The notes under the pieces are model-generated. The model saw nothing but the letters and a program-made list of their open reading frames with translations. It did not search any database and had not been told where the DNA came from. The position numbers were made by a program, and so were the translations under genes. From Prochlorococcus sp. AG-347-M18 (GTDB taxonomy: Bacteria > Cyanobacteriota > Cyanobacteriia > PCC-6307 > Cyanobiaceae): a stretch of 64,000 bases of DNA. This document shows, one piece after another, positions 55,671-64,000 of the stretch. The number at the start of each line of letters is the position of its first letter. The first letter of the stretch is position 1. Location: the NCBI GenBank assembly GCA_003281165.1, contig QCCT01000002.1, positions 62,001-126,000 on the forward strand, given 5' to 3'.

Positions 55671-56435
55671 TTAGGATTCAGGTCCAAACAAGAAATCAGG
55701 TGAGATCCCTCCGAAAGTAGTTGTAATATTTTCAGGGGTAAACACTTCAGAGGTTTCGCCATAAGCTACAACAGTTTTATTTATTAAAAGAACCAAATCA
55801 CAAAATTCACGGACATGAATCATATCGTGCGTTGATAATAATATGGTTTTCCCCTCATTTTTAAATTGAATAAATAATTCCGAGATAAGTTTTTCAGTTC
55901 TTATATCAACACCTGAAAAAGGCTCATCAAGAAGAAGTATTGATGCTCTTTGCGCAATTGCTCTAGCTAAAAAAGTTCGTTTTCTCTGACCTCCAGATAA
56001 GTTTCCAATAGGTGTCGATAAATGATCAGTAAGATCAACTCTCTCAATAGCATCTTTAACCGCCTGAACATCAGACTCTCTAGGAGACCTAAAAATATTC
56101 ATCGAACCATATCTTCCCATCATCACTACATCCCAAACACTTATTGGAAATTGACTATCAATTCCCTCATTTTGAGGAACATAAGCAATTGTCTGATCTT
56201 TTTGAGCAGATCTTACAGACTCTCCATTTATTCTAATTTTTCCCTTTGAAATATTAACAAAGCCAGTTAAAGCATTAAAGAAAGTTGTTTTACCAGCCCC
56301 GTTCATCCCTACTAACCCACAAATCTGGCCAGGTTTCAATCTTAAATTGGCATCATACAAAGCCACCTTACCGTTGTAATCTACGCAAATATTCTCTGCC
56401 TCAATCCTAAAGTTTTGATAATTGATTGTTTCCAT
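55671..56435 (-). CDS. mntA: Mn/Zn ABC transporter ATP-binding protein
   Basis: The ABC ATPase of the importer (254 aa). Walker A is GLVGMNGAGKTTFFNALTG, the Q-loop AYVPQNEGID, and the signature GNLSGGQRKRTFLARAIAQR. Walker B is SILLLDEPFSGVD, and the switch His is in ILLSTHDMIHV. Binding to the cytoplasmic face of the MntB permease is inferred from gene order. It is 3 bp after mntC and 12 bp before mntB. Confidence 0.93.
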   Translation of the reverse strand: METINYQNFRIEAENICVDYNGKVALYDANLRLKPGQICGLVGMNGAGKTTFFNALTGFVNISKGKIRINGESVRSAQKDQTIAYVPQNEGIDSQFPISVWDVVMMGRYGSMNIFRSPRESDVQAVKDAIERVDLTDHLSTPIGNLSGGQRKRTFLARAIAQRASILLLDEPFSGVDIRTEKLISELFIQFKNEGKTILLSTHDMIHVREFCDLVLLINKTVVAYGETSEVFTPENITTTFGGISPDFLFGPES

Positions 56436-56438
56436 AAT

Positions 56439-57338
56439 TCAAAAAAGTCCTTTTTTAATCAAATCCAAATTATGCTCAAGCATTTTTATATAGGAACTAG
56501 CAGGCCCACTTTCATCAGATAATGAATCAACAAAAAGATTCCCTCCAAAATTAGCCCCAGTTTCGTTTGCAACAACCATTTGTGATTCGTTACTTACAGT
56601 ACTTTCGCAAAATACAGATGGAACATTTTTTTCTTTAACTAGTGAGATTGTTCTTGCCATTCTTTTGGGAGTAATTTGACTCTCAGCATTAACTGGCCAC
56701 AAATAAACTTCCTCTAATCCATAATCATTTGTTAGATACGAAAAAGCACCTTCACAACTTACTAGATACCTACTGTCTTTATTTAAGTTATTAATAAAAA
56801 GTGAGAATTCTTTATCTATTTTAGATAGTTTATCTTTATAAATTTTTCCATTTTCTTCAAATAATGTCCGTTTGGATGGCCTCAATTCTGATAAAGAATC
56901 CACAAGAATATCTACGTAAAGGATCCCTCTTTTTGGAGAAATCCAGGCATGAGGATTGGGTTTCCCTTTATAAAAATCTTCACTGATAAAAATAGGATCC
57001 AAATCTTCCGCAACAGTAATTCTTTTAACTTTTAAATTAGAGACAAATTTTTCAGCCCATAATTCAAATCCAAACCCATTATCAATAAAAACAAAAGCAT
57101 TAGAGGCATTTACCAAATCGCTTGGAGTTGGTTGGTAGCCATGAACTTCAACTCCAGGTTTCGTTATTGATCTAACAATAAAATCATCTTTAGCAACATT
57201 ACTAATTATATCCGCCAAAACAGTGAAACTTGCCAGTATTACTTCTTTAGTTTCATTTTTATTTGATATTCTCTTACATGAGCCTGAAGCAATAGAAAGC
57301 AGAAGTATCAAACTTAAAAAAAAAATATTTTTTTTCAT
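56439..57338 (-). CDS. mntC: Manganese-type ABC transporter substrate-binding lipoprotein
   Basis: A cluster A-I metal-binding protein. From the ATG at 57338 it starts with a lipoprotein signal (MKKNIFFLSLILLLSIASGS) ending in lipobox Cys21; ATGs at 57362 and 57347 are alternatives. The four metal ligands can be placed as His66 (VEVHGYQPTP), His130 (NPHAWISP), Glu196 (LVSCEGAFSYL) and Asp271 (FVDSLS). Zinc-type ZnuA proteins usually have His as third ligand and a His-rich loop. Here the Glu and the absence of that loop point to Mn2+, which is needed for the photosystem II water-oxidising cluster. It is the second gene of the operon. Confidence 0.88.
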   Translation of the reverse strand: MKKNIFFLSLILLLSIASGSCKRISNKNETKEVILASFTVLADIISNVAKDDFIVRSITKPGVEVHGYQPTPSDLVNASNAFVFIDNGFGFELWAEKFVSNLKVKRITVAEDLDPIFISEDFYKGKPNPHAWISPKRGILYVDILVDSLSELRPSKRTLFEENGKIYKDKLSKIDKEFSLFINNLNKDSRYLVSCEGAFSYLTNDYGLEEVYLWPVNAESQITPKRMARTISLVKEKNVPSVFCESTVSNESQMVVANETGANFGGNLFVDSLSDESGPASSYIKMLEHNLDLIKKGLF

Positions 57339-57358
57339 TTTTAACATCCATCCCAAGA

Positions 57359-58693
57359 TCATGAATTAAAAGATAGTTTCATAAGTGGTTTTCTAAGATC
57401 AGAAATAAATCCTTTCCAATTTATTTTTTCTTTTTCAAAAGCTTCTTCAACAATTTTTTCAGAATTTTTCTTTATGAAATCCAAATCAGGTTCTTCTACT
57501 CCTTTTGTTATTGCCATAAAATCAGCCAAAGAACTTGATACTACTCTTGTTAAATAAGCAGCACTGACAGCCTGAAATGTTCCAGAGACAAGCCAATTTG
57601 GGCCATGTAATTTTGTTATACCAATTAGAGTCTGTCCACTCCATTCAATAACTCCCTGAGCAATTGCAGTCTTTAAAATCTCTTTGGATACTTTATCTAA
57701 AATTTCAGGAGACCAATTACATCCCCATATAGCCTTAATTTCTTTAATCATTAAAGAATTTAATACTGTCATTGCCATAACATCAATTGATGGGATAGGA
57801 GATAAGAAAACAGTTGTTGCGACAAGAATTTGATTTTTTCTTTGTATACCCTTTAACTGCATTCTTCTTATACCTTCAATTTCAGATTGCCAGGCAGTAT
57901 GCAGTTCTTTCAAGAGCCTTTTTTTTGTATTTTCAATATTTTTAGATGAACTTATGAAAAACTTCCTTAAAGAAAAAGGTATATTTGTTATTTCAATCTT
58001 ATTCACATCAAAAGTAATAATTTTGTTTGTAAAGTCACCTGAAATTTGAGACTTTAAGTCTTCTATCTGATTTTTGGCTTCTATTTGGTTGGAAGTTAAA
58101 GCCACCAACCAGATTGGCATATTTTTAGGAAACTTTTCCAGCCACAAAAAATCATTTGCCGACAAAGGCAAGTTTATAAAATACAAAATTGCATCACTCT
58201 TCAAAGCTTCTTCAGGAATAACTTGAGAAGAATTGTATTTAGGCAGTTTTTCGTATAAATCAAAGTCAAACTTATCTGCTTTGAAATTACTTTTCAAAGC
58301 AGATTTAAAACTTTGAAAATCTTTTTGTCCAATGCAACTTATTTTTTCTTTTTCACATCTATTAATAATAGATTCAAGTTTTTTTTGTCTTTTTGAATTC
58401 TGTTTTTCTAATTCATTTTTTGCTTCAAGTTCTTCAAAAAAATTTAAATCTTCATTACATAGGTTTATCCAACCATCTAAATTACTTGGCTCATTAAATT
58501 TAGGCCTATCATTCTTCAAGTAAAAATATCCCCCCAAACACAACGCAAAAAATCCTATTGAGCCTCCTGCAAAATGAATTAAGTCACTGACAAACCATTC
58601 CCCAAAACCTAAAAATAATAAAATAATAAGAAGATTTTTTTTTGGAAACTTTATGAAATCCTTTAAAAGGTTGTCTTTACTAATATCAAACAC
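57359..58693 (-). CDS. DUF697/YcjF-like membrane protein heading the Mn transporter operon (444 aa)
   Basis: Two N-terminal membrane helices (residues about 20-60) are followed by a polar domain (about 70-260) that keeps a GTPase-like outline (ILYFINLPLSANDFLWLEKF) but lacks a P-loop. The DUF697-type C-terminal domain has QILVATTVFLSPIPSIDVMA, KTAIAQGVIEWSGQTLIG and AVSAAYLTRVVSSSLADFMA. E. coli YcjF-type proteins are the nearest named relatives. The function is unknown. Its stop overlaps the longest possible mntC frame by 4 bp, so it is co-transcribed with the transporter. Confidence 0.65.
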   Translation of the reverse strand: MFDISKDNLLKDFIKFPKKNLLIILLFLGFGEWFVSDLIHFAGGSIGFFALCLGGYFYLKNDRPKFNEPSNLDGWINLCNEDLNFFEELEAKNELEKQNSKRQKKLESIINRCEKEKISCIGQKDFQSFKSALKSNFKADKFDFDLYEKLPKYNSSQVIPEEALKSDAILYFINLPLSANDFLWLEKFPKNMPIWLVALTSNQIEAKNQIEDLKSQISGDFTNKIITFDVNKIEITNIPFSLRKFFISSSKNIENTKKRLLKELHTAWQSEIEGIRRMQLKGIQRKNQILVATTVFLSPIPSIDVMAMTVLNSLMIKEIKAIWGCNWSPEILDKVSKEILKTAIAQGVIEWSGQTLIGITKLHGPNWLVSGTFQAVSAAYLTRVVSSSLADFMAITKGVEEPDLDFIKKNSEKIVEEAFEKEKINWKGFISDLRKPLMKLSFNS

Positions 58694-58858
58694 AATACTT
58701 TATTTTTCTAATTTTATTTTAATGCAAGTTGTGAATGAGAAAAGTAAAATTTCATAAGTCGTTAATCAAAAGATAAAAATTTAAGCCTTTTAAAAAGACT
58801 TATTGCATAACAAGATGCTAAGTTAATAGACTATTTAAATAACTTAAGAAACATTAAG

Positions 58859-59281
58859 ATGTCTAATTCAAATTTCAGCAATAATCCTGGACAAGAAAAT
58901 TACAGAGGTCGTTCTAACAATGAAAGGTCTAATTTCAGAGATAGATCGGGCGGCAGAAGAGATGGAGGAGGATTCCGCATAAGATTGAGTGATAACGAAA
59001 TGAAAGCTGTTAAATCAATACAAGATACCTTTCAATTAAGATCTACCGTTGCAGTTCTGGGTTTCTCTGTTAGAACACTTAGCGAAATGATCAAAGACGA
59101 AAAATTGATTGAATCAATCAAAGAATATGCAAAAAATAATAAAAACTCTTCTCCAAGTAGACAATCACAAAATTCTTATGAAGAAAAGACAAAAACAGCA
59201 CTTGACCCTTTTGCAAGACCTGTAAAAAGTACATCAACTGAAGAGATCCAATCAAGCGAAGTAAAAGAGGATGGCAAATAA
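58859..59281 (+). CDS. RGG-like low-complexity protein with conserved core (140 aa)
   Basis: Residues 1-37 are Asn/Ser/Arg/Gly-rich (RGRSNNERSNFRDRSGGRRD, then GGG), like RNA-binding RGG segments. The core FRIRLSDNEMKAVKSIQDTF and QLRSTVAVLGFSVRTLSEMI (residues 38-78) looks like a strand followed by two helices and could be a ribbon-helix-helix or small RNA-binding fold. The tail is polar. I do not recognise a named family. Its 3' end overlaps trpS by 11 bp, implying coupled translation. Confidence 0.65.
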   Translation: MSNSNFSNNPGQENYRGRSNNERSNFRDRSGGRRDGGGFRIRLSDNEMKAVKSIQDTFQLRSTVAVLGFSVRTLSEMIKDEKLIESIKEYAKNNKNSSPSRQSQNSYEEKTKTALDPFARPVKSTSTEEIQSSEVKEDGK

Positions 59282-60287
59282 AAAAAGAATTCTTTCGGGA
59301 GTTCAACCAACTGGTGATTTACATATTGGGAATTGGCTTGGGGCCATAAATAATTGGGTTACGCTTCAGGAGCAATATGAAACATTTCTATGTGTAGTTG
59401 ATTTGCACGCAATAACAGCCTCATATAATCCCAAAGAATTATCTAAAAACACTATCTCTACAGCGGCTTTGTACGTCGCTTGTGGGATAGATCCAAATAT
59501 ATGTTCAATTTTTGTCCAAAGTCAGATTTCAGCGCATTCAGAACTTTGTTGGATATTAAATTGTATGACCCCTATAAATTGGATGGAAAGAATGATTCAA
59601 TTCAAAGAAAAATCTATACAACAAGGTAATAATGTATCTATTGGATTATTTGACTATCCAATACTTATGGCTGCAGACATCCTTCTTTATGATGCTGACT
59701 TCGTACCAGTAGGTGAGGATCAAAAACAACATCTTGAACTTGCTAGAGATATTGCACAACAGAGAATTAATGCCAGATTTAGTAAAGATAAAAATATTTT
59801 AAAAATCCCTCAACCAATCATAATGAAGAATGGTTCAAAAATAATGAGTTTAATTGATGGTTCAAAAAAGATGAGCAAAAGTGATCCTAATGAGGGCAGT
59901 CGCATTAACTTATTAGATCCACCTGAAATAATCACAAAAAAAATTAAAAGAGCAAAAAGTGACAGTTCTATTGGAATTGAATTTAACAACCCTGAGAGAC
60001 CAGAATCTAAAAATCTTTTGATGATTTATTCAATATTATCTGGCAAAGAAATTTCTCAATGTGAAAATGAATTCTCAGAGACTGGATGGGGGACATTTAA
60101 AAAATTAATTACCGAACAACTTATTGAATCACTAGAACCTATTCAGAAAAAATATAAATTATTAATTAATGATCCCTATCAACTAAATAAAATCCTTAAT
60201 GAAGGGAAGGAAAAAGCTGAAGATTTAGCGAATCAGACTTTAAAAAGAGTTAAATCAAAATTGGGATTTTTAGAAATGGAGAAATAA
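59271..60287 (+). CDS. trpS: Tryptophanyl-tRNA synthetase
   Basis: A class Ic synthetase (338 aa) charging tRNA-Trp. GVQPTGDLHIGNWLGAINNW holds the H-I-G-N motif (residues 18-21), ICVDLH-type sequence appears as LCVVDLHAITA, YPILMAADILLYDADFVPVG with EDQKQHLEL is the tryptophan pocket, and DGSKKMSKSDPNE is the K-M-S-K-S loop. The length is normal. It overlaps the preceding RGG-like gene by 11 bp and is followed 3 bp later by thrS. Confidence 0.96.
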   Translation: MANKKRILSGVQPTGDLHIGNWLGAINNWVTLQEQYETFLCVVDLHAITASYNPKELSKNTISTAALYVACGIDPNICSIFVQSQISAHSELCWILNCMTPINWMERMIQFKEKSIQQGNNVSIGLFDYPILMAADILLYDADFVPVGEDQKQHLELARDIAQQRINARFSKDKNILKIPQPIIMKNGSKIMSLIDGSKKMSKSDPNEGSRINLLDPPEIITKKIKRAKSDSSIGIEFNNPERPESKNLLMIYSILSGKEISQCENEFSETGWGTFKKLITEQLIESLEPIQKKYKLLINDPYQLNKILNEGKEKAEDLANQTLKRVKSKLGFLEMEK

Positions 60288-60290
60288 ATT

Positions 60291-62207
60291 ATGCCAATAA
60301 TTACCTTGCCTGATGGTTCAAAAAAGGTTTTCGAAAAATCTGTAACTATTCTAGAAATTGCCCAGAGTATAGGCGCTGGATTAGCTAAAGCAACAATTGC
60401 TGGAAAAGTAAATGATGTTCTTCTTGATGCAACAATTCCTATAAATAAAGATTCCAAAGTTGTAATCATCACATCAAAAGATAAAGAAGGAATTGAAATA
60501 ATAAGGCATTCTTTCGCTCACCTTATTGGTCATGCAGTAAAACAAATTTACTCTGATATTAAAATGGCAATTGGGCCAGTAATTGAAGATGGTTTTTATT
60601 ACGATATTTTTTCTAAATACAGATTTACTCCTGAAGATTTAATAAAAATCGAAAATAGAATTAATAAATTAATAAAAACAAATTATGACGTTGAAATTTT
60701 ACAAGTTTCTAAAGAGGAGGCAATTAAAACTTTTAAAGAAAGAGATGAGACTTTTAAATTACGAATAATTGAAGAAATTCCGGAAGATGGTCTTATCAAT
60801 TTATACAAACACGAAGAATATATCGACATGTGTAGAGGGCCTCATGTACCCAATACTAAACATTTGAGACACTTTAAATTACTTAAATTATCAGGTTCAT
60901 ACTGGAGAGGGAATAGCGAGAATGAATCATTACAGAGAATATATGGGACTGCATGGGCAAAAGAAAAAGAGCTCAACGACTACTTAATAAGAATTGAAGA
61001 AGCGGAAAAAAGGGATCATAGAAAACTTGGTAAAAAACATTCACTATTTCATATACAAGAAGAATCTCCAGGAATGATTTTTTGGCATCCAAATGGATGG
61101 ACAATCTACCAAGTATTGGAAAAGTACATTAGAGAAATACTCAAAAAAAATGATTATTTAGAAATCAAAACACCGCAAGCTGTTGATAAATCTCTTTGGG
61201 AAAAATCCGGTCATTGGGAAAAATTTAGAGACGATATGTTCACTACTGCTTCAGAAAATCGAACTTATGCAATTAAACCAATGAATTGTCCATGCCATAT
61301 TCAAGTATTTAATCAAGGTTTAAAAAGTTATAAGGATTTACCTATTCGTCTTGCTGAATTTGGTTCTTGTCACAGAAATGAGCCCTCTGGTGCGCTACAC
61401 GGCTTAATGAGAGTAAGAAACTTTACTCAAGATGATGCACACATATTCTGCACAGAAGAGCAAATTCAAGAAGAGGTATCAACTTTTATAGATCTTGTTT
61501 TCGAGGTTTATAAAACTTTTGGTTTTGATGAAATCATTATCAAATTATCAACCCGTCCTGAAAAAAGGGTAGGTAGTGAAGAGATTTGGGATAAATCAGA
61601 GGAGGCTCTTACCAAAGCTCTCGATAATAAGAACCTAAAATGGGAACTTCAGCCAGGAGAGGGAGCTTTTTATGGTCCAAAAATAGAATTCTCCTTAAAA
61701 GATTGTCTTAATAGAGTTTGGCAATGCGGTACCATTCAGGTTGATTTCTCAATGCCTATAAGATTGGATGCCACTTATGTAGATATTGATAATGAAAAAA
61801 GAAATCCAGTTATGCTTCATAGAGCAATTTTAGGATCCTTTGAAAGATTTATCGGAATCTTAATTGAACAATATGAGGCGAAATTTCCAATTTGGCTTGC
61901 GCCTTATCAAATAATTTTATTGAGCATTACTGATAGAAATATTGAAAAGTGTTTAAAGTTTAATGAATTAATAAATAATAGTGGTTACCGATCAAAAGTT
62001 GATGTTAGGAATGAAAAAATAGGATATAAAATAAGAGAGGCAACTCTCGGGAGAGTTCCTTTAATTGCAGTTATTGGAGATAAAGAAGAGGAAATTGATT
62101 CAGTCGCTTTAAGAGCTTTGGATGGAAGAAATTTAGGAATTTTCGACCTACCTAATTTATACAAATTAATGGATGAATTAATAGAAAAAAAAGGGAGAAC
62201 AGAATAA
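60291..62207 (+). CDS. thrS: Threonyl-tRNA synthetase
   Basis: A class II synthetase (638 aa, full length) with all domains. It has an N-terminal TGS ([20 protein letters not shown]), an editing domain ([16 protein letters not shown] and [13 protein letters not shown]) and a catalytic core. Motif 2 lies around [20 protein letters not shown], with the Zn ligand Cys in [27 protein letters not shown] is motif 3, followed by the anticodon-binding domain. It sits between trpS (3 bp) and glk (10 bp) in the same direction. Confidence 0.97.
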   Translation: MPIITLPDGSKKVFEKSVTILEIAQSIGAGLAKATIAGKVNDVLLDATIPINKDSKVVIITSKDKEGIEIIRHSFAHLIGHAVKQIYSDIKMAIGPVIEDGFYYDIFSKYRFTPEDLIKIENRINKLIKTNYDVEILQVSKEEAIKTFKERDETFKLRIIEEIPEDGLINLYKHEEYIDMCRGPHVPNTKHLRHFKLLKLSGSYWRGNSENESLQRIYGTAWAKEKELNDYLIRIEEAEKRDHRKLGKKHSLFHIQEESPGMIFWHPNGWTIYQVLEKYIREILKKNDYLEIKTPQAVDKSLWEKSGHWEKFRDDMFTTASENRTYAIKPMNCPCHIQVFNQGLKSYKDLPIRLAEFGSCHRNEPSGALHGLMRVRNFTQDDAHIFCTEEQIQEEVSTFIDLVFEVYKTFGFDEIIIKLSTRPEKRVGSEEIWDKSEEALTKALDNKNLKWELQPGEGAFYGPKIEFSLKDCLNRVWQCGTIQVDFSMPIRLDATYVDIDNEKRNPVMLHRAILGSFERFIGILIEQYEAKFPIWLAPYQIILLSITDRNIEKCLKFNELINNSGYRSKVDVRNEKIGYKIREATLGRVPLIAVIGDKEEEIDSVALRALDGRNLGIFDLPNLYKLMDELIEKKGRTE

Positions 62208-62217
62208 TTTAAAATAT

Positions 62218-63252
62218 ATGAATTTTCTCGCTTGTGATCTAGGAGGTACCAAGGTTCTTTTAGGAATATTCGAGAGAGTAATAAATGATGATTCGCCTAA
62301 ATTGTTATTCAAGAAGAAATATATATCTTCTGATTGGGATTCTTTTGAACTAATCCTTGAAGATTTTCTCAAAAATGAATGCAAAAATATTACTCATCCT
62401 TCTTCTGCATGTTTCGCTGTAGCTGGTCCTTTATCTAACAACAACGCAAAAATCATGAACTTGTCATGGAATATTTCAGGAAATAAATTAAAAAATAAAT
62501 TTAAATTTGAACAATGCGAGCTAATAAATGATTTTGCAGTACAAATTTATGGAATTCCTTTCTTAAAAAAAAATCAATATTCAACTATCCAGAATGGATC
62601 GCAATCTGAAGGTACTAACAATGATTTGCATGCCATTGTTGGAGCCGGCACTGGTTTGGGTATTGCAAGAGGTCTAATATCAGGAAATGAAGTAAAAGTT
62701 TTAGCCAGCGAAGGGGGACACGTTGAATACTCTCCAAAGTCAGAATTAGAGTGGGACTTAAAGACTTGGCTCAAAAATTCTTTAAATATTGAGAGGATAT
62801 CTTGTGAAAGGATCATTAGCGGCACTGGTTTATCAAGAATTGCTGAATGGAGACTTAACAAATCTGATGCCAAAAACCATCCTCTACAAAAATTTTTTAA
62901 AGAAATGAAAATTAACGACGCTACAAGAAAAGAACTACCTGAAAAAATTTGCAATCTTTCTAAAGAAGGGGATCAGCTAATGATTGAAGTTGAAAGGATT
63001 TGGTTAGGTGCTTATGCCTCTTTATTGGGCGATATTGCTCTTCAAGAATTATGTTTTGGCGGGTTATGGATTTCTGGAGGAACTGCACCAAAACATTTCA
63101 AAAACTTTAAATCGGATTTATTTATGAAACAATTTTTTGATAAAGGAAGATTAAAAGATATTCTTAGAACAATACCTCTGAAAGTAATTTTAGATGAAGA
63201 GTTTGGACTTTTTAGTGCAGCCTGCAGAGCAAAAATGCTTTTAAAAAATTAA
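62218..63252 (+). CDS. glk: Glucokinase
   Basis: Phosphorylates glucose at C6 with ATP (344 aa, Glk/ROK-related bacterial hexokinase type). MNFLACDLGGTKVLLGIF is the phosphate-1 loop. ACFAVAGPLSNNNAKIMNLS with W, and CELINDFAVQIYG with the catalytic Asp, form the sugar site. AIVGAGTGLGIARGLI is phosphate-2 and FGGLWISGGTAPKH the adenosine site. The substrate would come from glycogen breakdown or imported glucose. It lies 10 bp after thrS and 7 bp before thrB. Confidence 0.92.
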   Translation: MNFLACDLGGTKVLLGIFERVINDDSPKLLFKKKYISSDWDSFELILEDFLKNECKNITHPSSACFAVAGPLSNNNAKIMNLSWNISGNKLKNKFKFEQCELINDFAVQIYGIPFLKKNQYSTIQNGSQSEGTNNDLHAIVGAGTGLGIARGLISGNEVKVLASEGGHVEYSPKSELEWDLKTWLKNSLNIERISCERIISGTGLSRIAEWRLNKSDAKNHPLQKFFKEMKINDATRKELPEKICNLSKEGDQLMIEVERIWLGAYASLLGDIALQELCFGGLWISGGTAPKHFKNFKSDLFMKQFFDKGRLKDILRTIPLKVILDEEFGLFSAACRAKMLLKN

Positions 63253-63259
63253 GTAAAAA

Positions 63260-64000
63260 ATGTATATTCCTGAAGTAGGTAAAAAAATAAAAGTAACAGT
63301 CCCTTCTACAACTGCCAATTTAGGTCCTGGTTTTGATTGCCTTGGAGCAGCATTAGATTTATATAATGAATTTATTTTTACAAGAATAGAGGGTGGTGGA
63401 GATAGATTTGATTTAATAATGGAGAGTGCAGACGGTAATCATTTAAGAGGAGGACCTGAGAACTTAGTTTTTAGAGCAGCACAGAAAGTATGGGAGAGCG
63501 CCAATATGGATCCTTTTGCACTTGAAGCAAGAGTTAAATTGGCAGTGCCGCCTGCACGCGGACTAGGAAGTAGTGCTACAGCAATAGTTGCTGGACTAAT
63601 CGGAGCAAATGCAATAATGAACTCGCCATTGTCTAAAGAAAAACTCCTTGAACTTGCCATTGATATAGAAGGTCATCCCGATAATGTAGTTCCCTCCCTT
63701 CTAGGCGGGCTCTGTTTGACTGCTAGGTCGTCTTCTCAAAGATGGAGAATCATTAGATGTGATTGGCACGATTCCATTAAGGCTGTTGTTGCAATACCTG
63801 CTATTCGTCTAAGCACAAGTGAAGCAAGAAAAGTTATGCCCAAGAATGTACCAATATCTGACGCAGTAACAAATATGGGGGCACTTACTTTGTTGCTAAA
63901 TGGCTTAAAAGCAGGAAATGAAGAATTAATAAAAGAGGGAATGTTTGATAAATTACATGAACCCTACAGATGGAAACTTATCAAAGGGGGTCTAGGAGTC
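63260..64000 (+). CDS. thrB: Homoserine kinase (3' truncated by window)
   Basis: A GHMP kinase that phosphorylates homoserine on the threonine branch. The first 247 codons are in the window and the frame is open to the right edge. KVTVPSTTANLGPGFDCLGA is the N-terminal substrate region, and PPARGLGSSATAIVAGLIGA the GHMP ATP-binding motif 2. GHPDNVVPSLLGGLCL follows. The ATG at 63260 is 7 bp after glk. Together with metA and metY at 15-17 kb the window holds enzymes for both uses of homoserine. Confidence 0.95.
   Translation, partial: MYIPEVGKKIKVTVPSTTANLGPGFDCLGAALDLYNEFIFTRIEGGGDRFDLIMESADGNHLRGGPENLVFRAAQKVWESANMDPFALEARVKLAVPPARGLGSSATAIVAGLIGANAIMNSPLSKEKLLELAIDIEGHPDNVVPSLLGGLCLTARSSSQRWRIIRCDWHDSIKAVVAIPAIRLSTSEARKVMPKNVPISDAVTNMGALTLLLNGLKAGNEELIKEGMFDKLHEPYRWKLIKGGLGV

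Overview
The window is AT-rich chromosomal DNA that reads as a high-light-adapted Prochlorococcus (marine picocyanobacterium). The evidence is one Pcb divinyl-chlorophyll antenna gene, a carotenoid cyclase, the phylloquinone genes menD and menB, very tight gene packing, many TTG/GTG starts, and a set of proteins of unknown function typical of cyanobacteria (DUF760, DUF1350, DUF2811, DUF3721, DUF4336, Tic20-like). From memory, the gene order around pcb (gltS-like, GST, SDR, lycopene cyclase) matches high-light strains such as MED4. I cannot assign a strain.

Positions 1-8450 are accessory in character. A 5'-truncated gene is followed by a 40-nt copy of the 5' half of tRNA-Ser(UGA) at 574-613. 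Next come three unrecognised ORFs and the intact tRNA-Ser at 2734-2820. This looks like an integration footprint with the crossover in the anticodon loop. Beyond the tRNA lie a methyltransferase, several very AT-rich membrane proteins, a Tic20-like protein, a glyoxalase and a two-gene unit with a ribbon-helix-helix-like protein.

Positions 8451-25500 are mixed metabolism: a lumenal pentapeptide protein, a GMC oxidoreductase, CbiX chelatase, an FAD oxidoreductase, a SulP anion transporter, and the methionine pair metA-metY (predicted O-acetylhomoserine route). After these come a divergent GpsA-like/StpA-like pair (compatible-solute chemistry), an ArsS-type radical SAM protein, Fur, an isochorismatase-like hydrolase, an MscS channel and a protochlorophyllide-reductase-like SDR. 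Positions 25700-32000 hold lycopene cyclase, an SDR, a GIY-YIG-like membrane protein, a GST, a glutamate symporter and pcb with a clear terminator.

Positions 32155-64000 are dense core genome. They include hisS, a DEDDh exonuclease, acs, a long-chain prenyl diphosphate synthase, cell-wall genes (murI, amidase, glmU, murF), a nitrilase-family amidase, comB, aroA, an MnmC-like methyltransferase, glgA, menB/menD and lepB. A five-gene operon for a manganese-type ABC transporter is framed by two DUF proteins. The window ends with trpS-thrS-glk and a truncated thrB.

The points most worth checking are the tRNA-Ser 5'-half duplication, a probable AUU start codon for comB, a protein built of Gly-containing pentads, and an unexplained intergenic block with DnaA-box-like sites and a terminator. 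The GpsA-like/StpA-like pair is also worth a look. No rRNA, CRISPR array, insertion sequence or integrase gene was seen.
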